Shown: positions 32,218-44,964 of the stretch, piece after piece
Position numbering within the stretch: position 1 is the first letter of the stretch
How the letters are laid out: every line of letters begins with the position of its first letter
Assembly (NCBI GenBank): GCA_030685235.1
Contig: MU839098.1
Location: 372,001-436,000, forward strand
Source: Copromyces sp. CBS 386.78
Lineage: Eukaryota > Ascomycota > Sordariomycetes > Sordariales > Sordariaceae
DNA length: 64,000 bases
Reading direction: 5' to 3'
The notes under the pieces: model-generated
What the model was told of the DNA's origin: nothing
Seen by the model: only the letters and a program-made list of their open reading frames with translations
The model's database searches: none
Program-made: the position numbers and the translations under genes

Positions 32218-35200
32218 ATTAATAATCTGATTTACGTATTTACAATAAAAGTGCTATAATAATCGATATAAATAATATCCCTACGAAACTAATAACGTTA
32301 GCTATATCTTTATTAAAAGAATTTATTAATAAAACTATTATAGTCGTCTTTAAAATTTAAAGCGATTAACTTAACTAATACGAAGCCCTTAAACGACTAA
32401 TTAAAAATAATTAAAACTTCGGCAATTAGTTATTTAAAGATAGGCTTATAATTTAGAGGGTCCTACTTCCTAAGTTAGAAGACTTCTTCTTTACAAAGCC
32501 GGCGAAAGATTATATATTAGCGGTAAAAAAAGAATTTATTAAATTTAATAGAAGGATCCGGGTTAAAAAGGTTATAGCGATTACTACGATAACTATAATA
32601 AATACTATAATAGTTTAGACCTAGACCTAAATTCAAATTTAAATTAACGAAGACGGTATTAAAACCGCCGCTACCGTTACTATTTAACTCTAGTAAGAAG
32701 TTAAAGAAAATTCTAATAACGAAGAAGATTTTAAAGAAGAGGATAAATACTATACTAAATAAAATATTAGGGAGGATATAGTAATTAACTTCGCTATAAA
32801 CTTTATTATAAGAAGAAAGGCTATTTACGATTAAGCTAATAATATATATAATACCCGCTATAAGTATTAGAAGGACTTCGATAACGTTAATACGAAAATC
32901 CGTAATTAAATAAATATTTATATTATTAATTAATTCGCTGATATTGTTTTCGAATAGGATAAATCTACTTATAAATAATTGAAATAAATTAAATACTAAA
33001 TTAATTACCGCCCTATCGATTAGATTACTACTACCCGGCGAAAATACTAAACCTTTATTAAAGAAACTACTAAAAAATAATTTAAGGATTTCGAGAAGTA
33101 AGTTTCAAATTGGGAAATCTTTATTGCTAATGGTAAGAAATTAGGTATTAACGAAGCTACTTCCCCTATTTTATAATTTACTAATTTTATTAATATAACC
33201 CGCGAATATAAACTTATTTAGGTAAATAATACTTAAAAATTTAATTACAACTTAGAAAATTCGTATTTAAATTATAAGGATATATTCGCTAATTTTAAAA
33301 GGGTCGGTATATTAGAATATACTATACTACTAACTAGTAAAAAAACTATAATTCGTAGCGCTTAAAATACTAATCAATTTAATTTAAAAGAATTTATATT
33401 TAAGAGGGAGGACGCTCCTAATTCTAATTGTAAAAAGAAATAGAAGGTATATATAAAGAAAAAATGCGGCGCGGATAAAAACGTAAATAATTCTTTACGG
33501 CCGAAAAAAAGAGGGGAATTTGCGCCGCTATATAAAATATACGAGCAAAGCCCTTACCTAATAATATACTACTAGTATTTAATGCCTAAAATTAGAAATA
33601 ACCCTACTTAGAAGCCTAGTAACTTTATTTAGAAATTTATTAATAAAAATTTCGAAAAGTTTCCCGAAATCTATAAGGAAGTAGAAAAGGTTAGGAACCA
33701 AATACGGGACTACTTTATTATTTCTATGCAAATTGCTACTTTAAGGATTTAAAGGCGACGAAAAATTAATATTTATAATTTAATATTTTTTATTAAATAA
33801 AATACTTTTAATGTAAATAATGGGGGGGATATTTATTTGTTTAAGAACTTTATAATTTTTAATTTTAAGGCTTCCTTTTATATTTTTAACGAAATTAATC
33901 GTTTTTCTTCATTTCGAATAGCGTCTTTAAAGGATTACATTTAGGCTAGAAACTTTTAAATACCTATTAAGGGTTTTAAGACTATTAACGTAGAAATATA
34001 GGGAGAAAAGGGAATTCTATAGTTACGGCTAAGAGAAGTCGCCTTCTACTTTAATTTTATTATAAATTTTGTATTTTTATACCTATTTTGAAAGTAAGGT
34101 TTTTACTAGGATTATAAATTACTTAATAATTACTTTTGTCGATTAAATAGCTCAATCTTCTATTTCCTTTAAAAAATCTATTATTAAATAGTTTTTAAAT
34201 ACTTTCCCCTCTCCTTTAACCGTACTACTTTCTTCGTTTAATAAAATTATTTTAATTCCTATATTAATTATCGCGCGTATAAAATACTTGCTTAACTCTA
34301 GTACGAACGGTTCAGTTATTATAACCCGTAAATCTTCGAATATTTTTATAACGTTAAGGGCGCTAAATTTAAAGGACTAGCGACTTATTAATACGATGTA
34401 TATAATATATTTAAAATTAAACGATAAATTATACGAAAATTATATAATTGAAATTTCGGATTAGGAGAACGTTTCGCCGTCGACTTTTTCGAATATAAAT
34501 AAAGGAAAGGAAGTTTTAAATATATAATACTCGTTATTTATTAATAGATTAAATTTATTTAGGATATTTATATAGTAATATATACGGTAGAGGCTATTAT
34601 TAAGGGATTATTTTCAATTATCGATATAATTAATTACTAATATAGTATTAAAGTTAAATACGTTAAATATAATAACGAATTTAATAATTAGTATATTAAG
34701 GATAAATTCGCTATTCGCCTTATTATTTTCGAATTTTTAATATTTAATATTCAAATTTAAAATAGTAGTATTAAACGTTTAAAGGGTATAATTAAAGAAA
34801 AGGCGCGCGTTATAATAAATAGCTCCTATCTCTTTTATAACCTCTAGCTTTAAATCGTTTTAATAGTAATTTACTTTATTAACCGATCGCCTAAGTATTT
34901 TTATAATTAGAAATTTTCCTACGAATAATTTTATACCTTCGTAGCCTACTATAAGGGAGTGTAAACTAATCCCCGGAAGCCTAATCTCAGCTATTTATAT
35001 ATTTACGGTTATAAGGTCTACGCGATAATAGGAGTCGCCTAAAAGAAGGAATAATAACGAAAGAAATTCCAATTAAAAATATAAATCGGCTACTTCGTCG
35101 GCTACGCTACCTTATTTATTTACCAAGTTTAGAATTTGCAAATTAACTATATTATTTATACCCGTAATATATTCTTTAACGAAAATTCAATTTACTTAAG

Positions 35201-36149
35201 AAACCCTAACGAAATTAAGGAGGGGTTGAAATTAATTAGCGATAAAATTTCTAATTTATTTAATAAGGTCGATTATTTACTTTAATTATCTATATAATAT
35301 TTTGAACCCTTTAACGCGATTTAAAATATAGAAAATAATAATATTATTTATTTATTACCTTTATTCTTTAATAACGAGCTATAAGTAAATAGTAATATTA
35401 TTAACCTTAACCTAATTGAACCTAGCGTTTAAAGTAAAATATCCTTCGATTTTATATTCGGATATTTTAACCCTTTAAATATATTGCTAGCCGTTTTCTC
35501 TATTAATTTTACTATTAATTTGCTAGAGCTTATTTCCTTCTTGATTTTCGAATTATAGGAAATTATTTTTAACGCTAGGAGATTCGTTTAATTAATAGGC
35601 TAAAGATAGGGTAAAGTTATTATAAAGGTAGAAATTAATTATTTAATTACTAAAGGTAATTAATTAAATTCTATTAAATATTAAAATCTACCCCCGGTCC
35701 CAAAAATTCATTGCGATTTTAAATATTACGAATTAAGAGACTTCTTTAAATAAATAGAAGAAGTATACTTTAATAGCTATAAGGAAATAAAGTTGTAAAT
35801 AAAGGTTAATAAAAATATCCTTCGTACTAAAGGTATTTAAATCTTTAATTATATATAAATATATATATATAAATTTAATAAATATAGCCACCTTTAGAAG
35901 GTAAAGGCTCGCCTTATAGTTAAAGGGGATTAATAGTATTATTACGGGAAAGAAACGTATACTTCTATATTAGTTAATTATTTTTTCTAATCTATTATCG
36001 CTTATACCGCTAAATTTAACTTCGAACTTATTTAATATAATATTATAAATACCTTCGTTAACGCCTATTTTAATAAAGAAATTTATATATATATACCCCT
36101 TAAATATTAAAAGTATTATACGGTACTTAAATTACTTAAGGCCCTCTAT

Positions 36150-37190
36150 AGTTTGCGACGTATTTTTTTATTCTAGTAACGAAAATTTAATAGTATTTTT
36201 AAGAATATAAATTTCTAATTATTATTCGAAAATTCGTATATTTTTAAACGTAGTAGGATTCTAATCTTCTATTATATTAACGATATTATATTTACTTTCG
36301 ACTAGAAATTACGTAATAAAATTAATTAGGTAATAAAGAATTTAAAGGAGAAATATAAATTTATAAGGGGTAATAACTTCTAATAGTTTTTAAGTATCGA
36401 AATTATTCGAAATCTTGAGGTAGGATTAATTTAATTATTTTAATAGGAATATATTTACAAAATTACTAAATTTATTAAGAATTTTTATACTTTTACTTTT
36501 ATTCCGATAAATAACGAAGAACTTTTGCCCTACAATAGTATAATTATTTTTGATAAAATATAAAATTATTAGGTCGTCGTCGGATTGATAATATATATTA
36601 TAATAATTACCCGAGTAAATATCGCTTTTATAGCCAACCGTTTAATTTACTATAATTATAATCCTAATCTTTAATATTATAAGGCTACTAATAAAGTATT
36701 ATATTACTTTTAATTCTACTTAAATTTTTCCTTCTATTTTAAATCGTTATTAAAATTCGAAATAGCTTTAAATACTTTATACGCCGATAATTTACTAAAT
36801 CGAAAAAGCTTATATAGGTTTATAATTAAATTATTTAGTAGTTTCGTATATTAGGGTACTATTAAATAAAAAATAATATCGACTTTAATAATTAAAATAG
36901 AACTACTATTTATTTTTAACGTAATAAAGGAAACTATCGCTATTATATATTTATATAAAGAGATTGAAATCCCTTTCGATTAGGAAGTACTTACAATCAG
37001 CTATAATAATACTTAAACGATCCGTATTCTAATTGTTGAGGTATTATAATTAATAATTAAGTTTAAGTATATTGATATCTATCGTTACTAATTACGGTAG
37101 GAAATTATAGAAGGAAGGATTATAGTCGAATATTTAGAAATAAAGAAAATACTAGTAGACGGTTTAATAAAGGTATTAAAATAATTAGAT
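36150..37190 (+). pseudogene. Copia reverse transcriptase/RNase H remnant
   Basis: The RT active site is read as YIND at 36273-36284 and the RNase H end at 37059-37180. First-position G-to-A and C-to-T changes explain the altered residues and the stop codons. Confidence 0.8.
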
Positions 37191-37386
37191 TATAAGAAGT
37201 TCCGGGATTTAATAGGAATAGTAAACGTACCGGCTTATAAAGAGATAAGGATTAAGAGGGAAGTTCCCGACGATATTTTGGAAGATGCTTATAATTTAGT
37301 TGGGAAGATTGATGTGCTAGAAGAGAGAAAATTATAAATAGCTTTACTTTTGCCCTATTTTGAGAAGGTCTATAAGTAAGGGGGTA

Positions 37387-37566
37387 TATTAAATTAGAGG
37401 GTAGATATTTAGGTTTCTAGCTATATTCAATTTGGGTTAGCCGCCTAACCCCCTAAATTACTGGTTTCTAGGTCCTTCTAGGATATCCGAGCACCCCCTA
37501 GACCTTCTAGGCGAATTAATTATATATATTCTTCAATCAATCAATTCTGCACAGTCACATCTGATA
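37387..37566 (+). repeat. Copia 3' LTR (right)
   Basis: 180 bp starting TATTAAATTAGAG. Its inner half is strongly C-to-T/G-to-A mutated; its outer end (TGCACAGTCACATCTGATA) is better preserved than in the left copy. Confidence 0.9.
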
Positions 37567-37571
37567 GTAGG
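37567..37571 (+). other. Target-site duplication GTAGG, right copy
   Basis: Matches 32033-32037. Confidence 0.85.
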
Positions 37572-40015
37572 TAGTATCGGCGGAAATACTGCCGATTTGC
37601 ATCCCTGGAGATGCACAGGGATTCCCCCCAAGCCCGCTAAAATTGGTATTGATCAGTTCCCGCCCACATCAGCGGCTCCACACGTGTCGCTTACGGGGTC
37701 TTGGGGGACCATGTTCAGGGCTCCAGGGCGTTCCACTGGAGAGCTGAGCCCCAGACGGATGCCTCTATTCGCAGCTTGTTGGTGAGCGGCATGTGCTCCG
37801 GTCTTGGAGAAAGGAAATGACAAGTCGACATCCTTCCACGTCTCCTCCTTGGCTGGATCAATTGATCGAAGAAGAAGACCAGACACAAGGAGGAGGCGCA
37901 GTCGCCAAACGGAAAAGGAATGGGCCCGAAGATCGAGTTGAAGAGCAAGTCCATGTCTTTAGCCGGGAAACTGTATCATTTTTGCCAAGACAATCCGTGT
38001 GATCAACCGATTGGTCACATTTTATCCACCTGTACATCTTGGCTACGCAGATACCTGAGACTGGGCGGTTTTTGCGTGTTCTTGGCGAATCTTTAGGTGG
38101 TCAACAAGTACTGAAAGTAGAGAAATGTCTTGGCAAAAATGATACGGTTTCCCAGCTAAAGGGATTCCCACCGAGTCATCCCAGCGGGGTTCGGGGATCT
38201 GTCAATCAACTGCCCGAGCCTAGGTACCGTACACTAGCTGTCCCCGCGCTGTGCTGCTGCGGCGCCTCGGTGGGTCGTCCCCGCCTACCACCTATTGGTA
38301 CCTGGCTGGCCATTCTATCAGCGTCTCGGAGCCGCCAAGCCATCGTCACCTCATAATCGCCTGTGTTTCACCGAGGTGTCGAATCGACCATCGACGACGA
38401 GGATTGATATCCACCGTAATAATGCTACCAACTAACCGCGCGTCTCACCCAGGAGAGGAAAGGCTGCTGACGGTAAAGTCCTATTTCCGAGATATGCTTC
38501 ACCTCATGTCAACAGCGGACCTCGGGCACTCCGCGGTCCGTTACCATGGCAACAGAAATAGGCACTAGGAAAAGGGGTGAAGCAAACAGTGGACAATCGA
38601 TACGAGCACCCGTGAGTTGAGTGATACTGAAGACGAGAATCCGGTTACATGAGGATTCAACACAATGTCCCTTCCCTTATAGTCCCGCCTCAAACATGTT
38701 GATGTTTTGAAGCAAGCCGAATGATAGGAAAGTGCAATTTATCTTTCGGGGAAAACGCCAGGTGATTTTGTTTCCCTGCCTGGTTGATGACTCCGAGGTA
38801 TTGGGTTCCTTGGCAACTCGATATTCCCTTCGAATCTTACAGACTTTCATTTCTGACAGGAACTCTGCAGGCAAGATGACGGAACACATCTGAAACCGCA
38901 ATCACGTCTTTGGACCTCGGGCACAAGTTCGGTGAACGACATCTTCTCCGGAACCAGACGAGTGGGGAACCAAGGCCATGAAAAAGATTGTGTGAGACTG
39001 AGAGGGAAGGTGCCGTCCAGAATGTCTCGAGGAAGGTCACGGTTGGTGGGGAGTTTGATGAACAACGAGTCGTTCCTTCCTCGACTGAGAAGAACCACGA
39101 ATCTGCCGCTCCAGATAGGTAAGGTCAACTTCTGCCTATCGGTATCGACAAAGCGGTGGCTCCTTCCTTAGGTTCCCCCATTAGACGTCAACCCTTCACT
39201 TTCCTGAACATCACGATACAGTCGTTGTGGTTTTATCCGGAAACTTAAACCTCAACAGAAGAAAGCACGCGTCACCGAAACGCCGCTTACCTGGCCAGGA
39301 ACCTGTTCCTTCCGTCTCATGAGTCCTTGGAGGGACCCGAGATTATCAATCAGTCACACTTGCTCAAGGAAGTCCTTCCGGCCGCTTTCAGTAGCACGAA
39401 ATCAAGAGTGGTGACAATGACGAAAGCTCCGTTGGACAGATCGTGACTACCTAAGATGGACAAGACTTGCGGGGTGCATGTGTCACTCAGTCATCCCTCA
39501 TCACGCAACTCGTTCTGTCTGAGGCAGCAGGGCGGGATGGAAAAGGCAGCTACTCACCTTCATCATGAGGTGAACGGCCTCGCGGCCGTACTCGCAGCGG
39601 GACCGAGGTTCTGCCTGCCTCAACAGAGTCACCCCCTCCTGCCGTGAGAGGATCACGCGTCTCGTTCAAAACGACGCCACTGTGACTCCTTGCGAGTAAC
39701 CATCGCTCTTTCTCTGGGTAGTTCGTTATGATGCCCTGGAAGGTCATTACGAGGGAAAAGGGGGGGGGGAATGTGGTTGCTGGCTCCGCAGTTTCTTGAC
39801 ATTATAATAACCCCCATCGACTCTCCCTGGAACTTGGATCGTTTTGCACCACAATCCTACTACATCTTTGTCCACCAACATACCTTACAGATCCCCTACC
39901 ATCTTGTCACACACGCTTCTCACTGTTCGTTCGAGAGCTACATCTCATCCCCTCAAACCTTCATACCTTACCCCCTCAGTGTATACCCTTTTTCAGAAAG
40001 GCATCATCGGTCGCC
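37572..40015. other. Gene-free region between the copia element and the aspartic protease
   Basis: About 2.4 kb of normal base composition. It holds an inverted repeat at 37957-38161 and a short G run near 39762. The leader before 40016 ends in a pyrimidine-rich stretch with CAG (39981-39996) that resembles a splice acceptor. No gene is supported. Confidence 0.5.
37957..38161. repeat. Inverted repeat (36-bp arms, 133-bp spacer)
   Basis: 37957-37992 is the reverse complement of 38126-38161 with two mismatches, both transitions. The arm core is ATCATTTTTGCCAAGACA. The spacer has normal composition and no coding potential. Confidence 0.8.
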
Positions 40016-41578
40016 ATGTGTTCTATGTACCAAGTCCAGTCCCAGCTCCGTCAGGACCTTGGCCTCCACAAGGTTCAGGCTGTTCGCAAGTCCGGCCGTA
40101 AACTCGATGGCACCAAGGCATATGTCAGTGCAATGGCTCGCTACGGCTTCAATCCCACCGAGGAGTCCAGGTTCTTCCACTTGAAGAAGACCGATCTCAC
40201 CAAGGAGTTCCAACGCTGCGGCTACACTCGCCACTGGGAGCAGCTCGTCAGGGCACCTCAGGAACGTCCGGACGACCCTCAAAAGGACAACGAGCCCGTT
40301 CCTGCCGAGGATCAGCAATACGACACCCAGTATCTTTGCGAGATTGGCATTGGCACCCCGCAACAGAAGGTCAAGCTTGACTTTGACACGGGATCTGCTG
40401 ACCTTTGGGTGAGTACTTGTCCTTTTTCCTTTCCCTTCTGCCACCATACTGACTGGTTTCTTCCCAGGTCCGGTCCAGAGATTCATCCCTTCTTCGCAAG
40501 GCCGACAAGAAGTTCGACCCGAAAAAGTCCGAAACATTCCAGGAGAGCAAGACCGGTCAGACCTGGAAGATCCAGTATGGTGATGGAAGCACCGCCTCGG
40601 GCACCGTCGGCACGGACATGATTACCGTCGGTGGGCTTCAGATCAAGAACCAAGCCATCGAACTTGCCACGAGGGTGTCCAGTGCCTTCTCTTCCGGCGA
40701 AGCTGACGGTCTTCTTGGACTTGCTTTCTCCACGATCAACACTATCGAGAGCGATGGCAAGCCAGATCCCCAGCCCACACCTGTCGAGAACATGATCAGC
40801 CAGGATGATATTCCCAAGGATGCCGAGCTGTTCACATCCGCATTCTACAGTGTTCGTGATGATAAGTCTGCGGAGAAATCCTTCTACACCTTCGGCTGGG
40901 TCGATGAGGACCTCGTCAAATCTTCCGGACAGGAAATCGCATGGACGCCCATCGACAACTCGGAGGGTTTCTGGAAGTTTCCCAGTGAGAGCGCTGCAGT
41001 CAACGGCGAGAATGTTCCTGTGGACGGGAACACCGCAATTGCTGATACTGGCACCACACTGGCGCTTGTCTCCGACACTGTTTGCAAAGCACTCTACGCA
41101 AAGATCCCAGGCTCGAAGTACAGCTACCGATACCAAGGTTACCTCATCCCGAGCACGATCACCACTGATCAGCTTCCTCAGCTGAGCGTCGCGGTTGGTG
41201 GGAAGCAGTTTATCATTCAGAAGGAGGATCTGTTGCTGGCACCGGCCGACAATGACCATTGGTACGGCGGTGTGCAGTCGAGGGGTACTATGCCTTTTGA
41301 TATCTTGGGTGACACATTCCTCAAGTCCATCTACGCTGTAAGTGCACCCGTCTTTTATTCAGGGAACCTGTTGCTAACGCGATGAGCAGATCTGGGACCA
41401 GGGCAACAACCGCTTTGGAGCTGTGCCCAAGATTGAGGTGAACCAGAACACCGTGTTCCCTGCTGGCGACGGCTCACCTGAGGCCGGCTCGCCTGATCCT
41501 GATGCCGGAAACAAGGTTGGCGAGATCTCCCCCGTGGAGCAAGTCAGAGATGCAGTGAAGAATGTGCAGATGTTGTAA
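40016..41578 (+). CDS. Pepsin-like aspartic protease (family A1) without obvious signal peptide
   Basis: Exons 40016-40408, 40468-41337 and 41390-41578 give 483 aa. The first intron follows the first catalytic motif (LDFDTGSADLW, DTGS at 124-127). The flap is in WKIQYGDGSTASG and the second motif is IADTGTTLAL (DTGT, about 324-327). FDILGDTFLKSIYA and NNRFGAVPK complete the fold. Residues about 20-100 resemble an A1 propeptide (KLDGTKAYVSAMARYGF). The closest known relatives are secreted or vacuolar aspergillopepsin/penicillopepsin enzymes, but the model starts MCSMYQVQSQLRQDLGL, which is not a signal peptide. Either a 5' exon is missing (a TTTTTCAG acceptor-like stretch lies 20 bp upstream), or the enzyme stays intracellular. 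The C-terminus carries an extra about 40-residue Pro/Gly/Asp tail. Confidence 0.88.
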
Positions 41579-42924
41579 GCTGTGAGAGAGGCCACATTGT
41601 TTGTGGTCTGCAGGAAGCTCGTTAGGAAGAAGAATTCAGTTCTATCGATGTTTCTACTGTATCGCATATGGAATTGGTGGCTTGACGGTAGACGAAGTCT
41701 GTTCACTTTGTAACTTAAGTGCACGCCGAGAACATCAAGTTTGACCTGACAGGTCAGTAGGTAGTTCCTTACCTAGATCTCAACTCTTTTGCTTCGGTTT
41801 GACCATAGCACTGAAAGAAAGAGCAGGTGGCCCTTGGCTGTGTTTATTTTCTGCAAGAGTGTATACCAGATGCTAGGAACTGATTCAAATCCGCCACCGA
41901 TATGATGGACGTACATGATGGAGAGGTGGTGAGACAAGCCTCTCACTGATTAATTACCGTATGCACCATTCCCATTGCTTAATCAGCCAATTGTTGATTG
42001 GAAACCGATGTTTGACTATCCGTATTCATCAGGTTCACGACATCTACTTGAGTTGGAGCTGCTCGAAAGCGATGCCGATACTCATGATTTACAGGGCCTC
42101 TTCGGGCGTGATATTTGAGATGTTCGGCAGTGTGTAATGAAAGGTCCATAGAATGTGACAATCGCGTGGCTTATCCAAGATGGTTTTCGACGTAAAAAAT
42201 CTTAACTAAGGAAGAGAGACAGACTCAAAGCATGGTAAAATTGTTTGATCCTCGTTGAAGTCAGCTACGATCGCCAGAATCACTACCAAAGGTATCTACA
42301 TGTATGTATATGTGACTCCTATACATACCGAGACTGACGGGCAAGGAGACCTTCTCAAGTCCGGGCTAGTTCCGCATCCTAGACTAACTCGTTAAAATAT
42401 CAAGGTTCGAGGGCTCAGACTGTGTCAGTTTCGCACTAGATACTACGTGAGATTCTGCAAGTATCCTTCTCCCAAAATATTAGTTTTCCCGCCGCGAAGA
42501 TGATTCGAGGTCCAACGGGCGGTTGCATCTGTAGGTAGGCAGTAGGCAGTCCTTTCGGGAATATCTCACCTTGACATACACATCTTTGTGGTTCAACTTG
42601 CTGTCGGGACGAACCGGAGTCAATCAAAAATATCCAAGGCAGGTGAAGCAGTCCTCGGCAGGGACTGACGGTCATTTTACGATACACAGATATGGATGAG
42701 TACCTCGTAGTGTATAAGGCAGGAGGATGAGGGTTTCCGAGCCCCATGGAGTCGAGCTGCCATGATGTGATTTGAACAGAAGTATTTATCGGTCGTAGAT
42801 TGTTTACCCAGGAGCCAGAAAAAAAGGCTACCAGCTTAACTAGCCTGTACATTCCAAGCTCACGCGAAGTTACGCCGTTGTCAAACGAGTGTATCACGAC
42901 CGCTTCCACCTTCAAGTAAGGGTT

Positions 42925-42976
<52 letters not shown>

Positions 42977-44964
42977 GCTCGGGAGTTAGTAACCCAAGCT
43001 CTAGAGCAAAAGAAGGGACCAATACTATATCCCATGACCGGATGGTGTGTCTGGAACCCTTGATCACATACGTACGTCCGAGCTTCAACTTGACGTCGAC
43101 GAGCTCTTAGTGTGGCCTTGGTGCTGGGAAGAACCTGGGACTTGTGAGCTCTTTTCTGTGAAAGCTCTGGTATGTAACTGGTGAAGGTTGGGAATGCTTG
43201 GTACCTCGAGCATCATATGAATATGGTGAGTGGAATAAGTATCGTGATTTGGAGTTGTTAGGTCACGAAGTCCACTGCCCCGCTGCCCAAGCATTCATCT
43301 TGGCTGTACTGTTGTGCTACCCGACGTTCGGTTGAGACGGAGACGCCCAAGTGCATGAAGAGGATATGATAACGGAATGAATGCAAAGATAAGGAAGGGA
43401 GAACAGGAAACCTTGAAAGGAGAAGCACTCCGGAAAGAAAGGCATGACCATATTCCATGACGAGGCACAGTCCCTCCACGCGGGAACTGATCCCGAGAGG
43501 CTATTGATTGGTCAGGTTTCTTGAAGAAGGATTGGTCAACAAGTGGACGAAAAGGATGCTTGTTGTTTCTGCAACGATTTGTCATCGTGCCTTTTTGTTG
43601 GCGTGCGTCTGTCGTGCTTGGACTCTGTCAGAATACATGGTGATCAAGCAAATGAATGAGGTCGGAGGGATAATGTCCAGTCCAGCTGTTGCAAGTTGAA
43701 TGGTTACTCTTTAGCGAGAAATAAACGGGAGGCGACATCACGAGTTGTCACAAGTCTGGATAAAACCAAAAGGGCAACACAGTGATGGCCAGTTGATGGA
43801 TTGACACCACGGCGGGACGACGAAGAGGAGGAGAGCACGAGAGGTCAGTCGTGGAGTTGTAGGATGACTGGTGCACAAGCCACGGCGTGGCTTTAGCTCC
43901 AAGGAAGCTGCTAGTTGGGGGGGCAAGTGGATCAGCGCAGTCCGGCCGGCAAGGGGAGTGCCAGATCAACAACAGGCAGCGAACTGGTCTCAGCGGGATC
44001 ACTTTGACAATCACCTAACCATTGACCGTCCTTCATTTCCAAAGAAGCTTTGAATATATACTCAAAAGACAATTATCACCGCAAAACCTTCAACTCCTTA
44101 GACATGGTTGCGATTACCTCCTAACCTCGAGGTTGACGAGCCCAGAAAGCGGGCGGCAAGATCCACCACAGAGCGTCAGGTCCCCAGGGTCCCCGCGCCT
44201 TCCATTCCAGGCCTTCCTTGGGCGGTGTCTGGCGAGCTTCCTCCAGGCGGCCAGGCCCCAACCTTCCCCTTGGCTGCGATTCTGCCCAGGTTTCCCGCCC
44301 AGTATTGCTCCTACCGCCTGCCCGCCCGCTACGTAGGAGGTTGCTCCTCGTAAATAACGACCGAGAGGGGGCACTTCACAGGTTCACACCTGCTTGGGCC
44401 TGCTGCGTAATTCCGACTCTTTCAATCGTCCATCCTTTTGGTTTATTCTCAGTACTCGACATCTTCATTGTCATCAGCATCGCCTGTCCCTGCTTGTTCC
44501 GCCCGCATCTTCTGTAACCTCTTTTTCTTTCCCCTGCCCAGCCAACATTCCAGGCCGGCTTTGTTTCTGACCCCCGACCTTTTTTTGTTTTAATAATCTT
44601 ACCCCAAACCGAACAAATCCATCCCGCCGAGGGATTCAAGGTTGCTCCCTCCCTGCGAGCTTCGAACTCGACTTTGGACGACGGCCGTCACAAACCTTCA
44701 CGCATCTTTCTGCACCGCAGGGCGGTTACCGGACACAGATCCTAAACCGTTCTTTAACGTCCTTCTCCCGAAGAGAGGACCAACCACACCACAACGCTAG
44801 AAATAATCCATCTGACTGGGCCTCCCTGTCCTGACGTCGACTGGTCCACCAACGTTTTGAGCTTGCCGATCACCGACAACATTACTGTACCACCGTCGAA
44901 GCTCCCCCGACGCGATCATCCATATCCTTTCTACCCCCACCTCGGTCACCTCCAAACAGAAACA
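41579..44964. other. Long gene-free region before the CASC3-like gene
   Basis: About 3.4 kb of normal composition. It holds a 49-base T run (42927-42975) and, in its last several hundred bases, the pyrimidine-rich leader of the CASC3-like gene. Frames on both strands are short and motif-free. Confidence 0.5.
42927..42975 (+). repeat. T49 homopolymer
   Basis: Uninterrupted run of 49 T, the longest mononucleotide tract in the window. Its exact length depends on assembly quality. Confidence 0.85.

Larger units (their letters stand above)
32038..37566 (+). mobile_element. Ty1/copia LTR retrotransposon, 5.5 kb, RIP-inactivated
   Basis: Two 180-bp LTRs (32038-32217, 37387-37566) and a GTAGG duplication define the ends. 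The element reads on the plus strand. A GGGGG polypurine tract (about 37377-37386) precedes the 3' LTR. Reverse transcriptase is visible as FYYINDIIFTFD (YIND codons at 36273-36284, a RIP-altered Y-x-D-D). The copia RNase H C-terminus is visible at 37059-37180 (KFKYIDIYRY, IIEGRIIVEYL, LVDGLIKVL). RNase H directly before the 3' LTR is the copia, not gypsy, domain order. The gag and integrase regions to the left are too mutated to read. Stops are throughout. Confidence 0.9.

Noticed and set aside
39773..40184. Upstream frame overlapping the protease start, beginning MWLLAPQFLD
   Set aside because: Looks like a possible signal peptide but is out of frame with the protease and no suitable donor site joins them; treated as leader.
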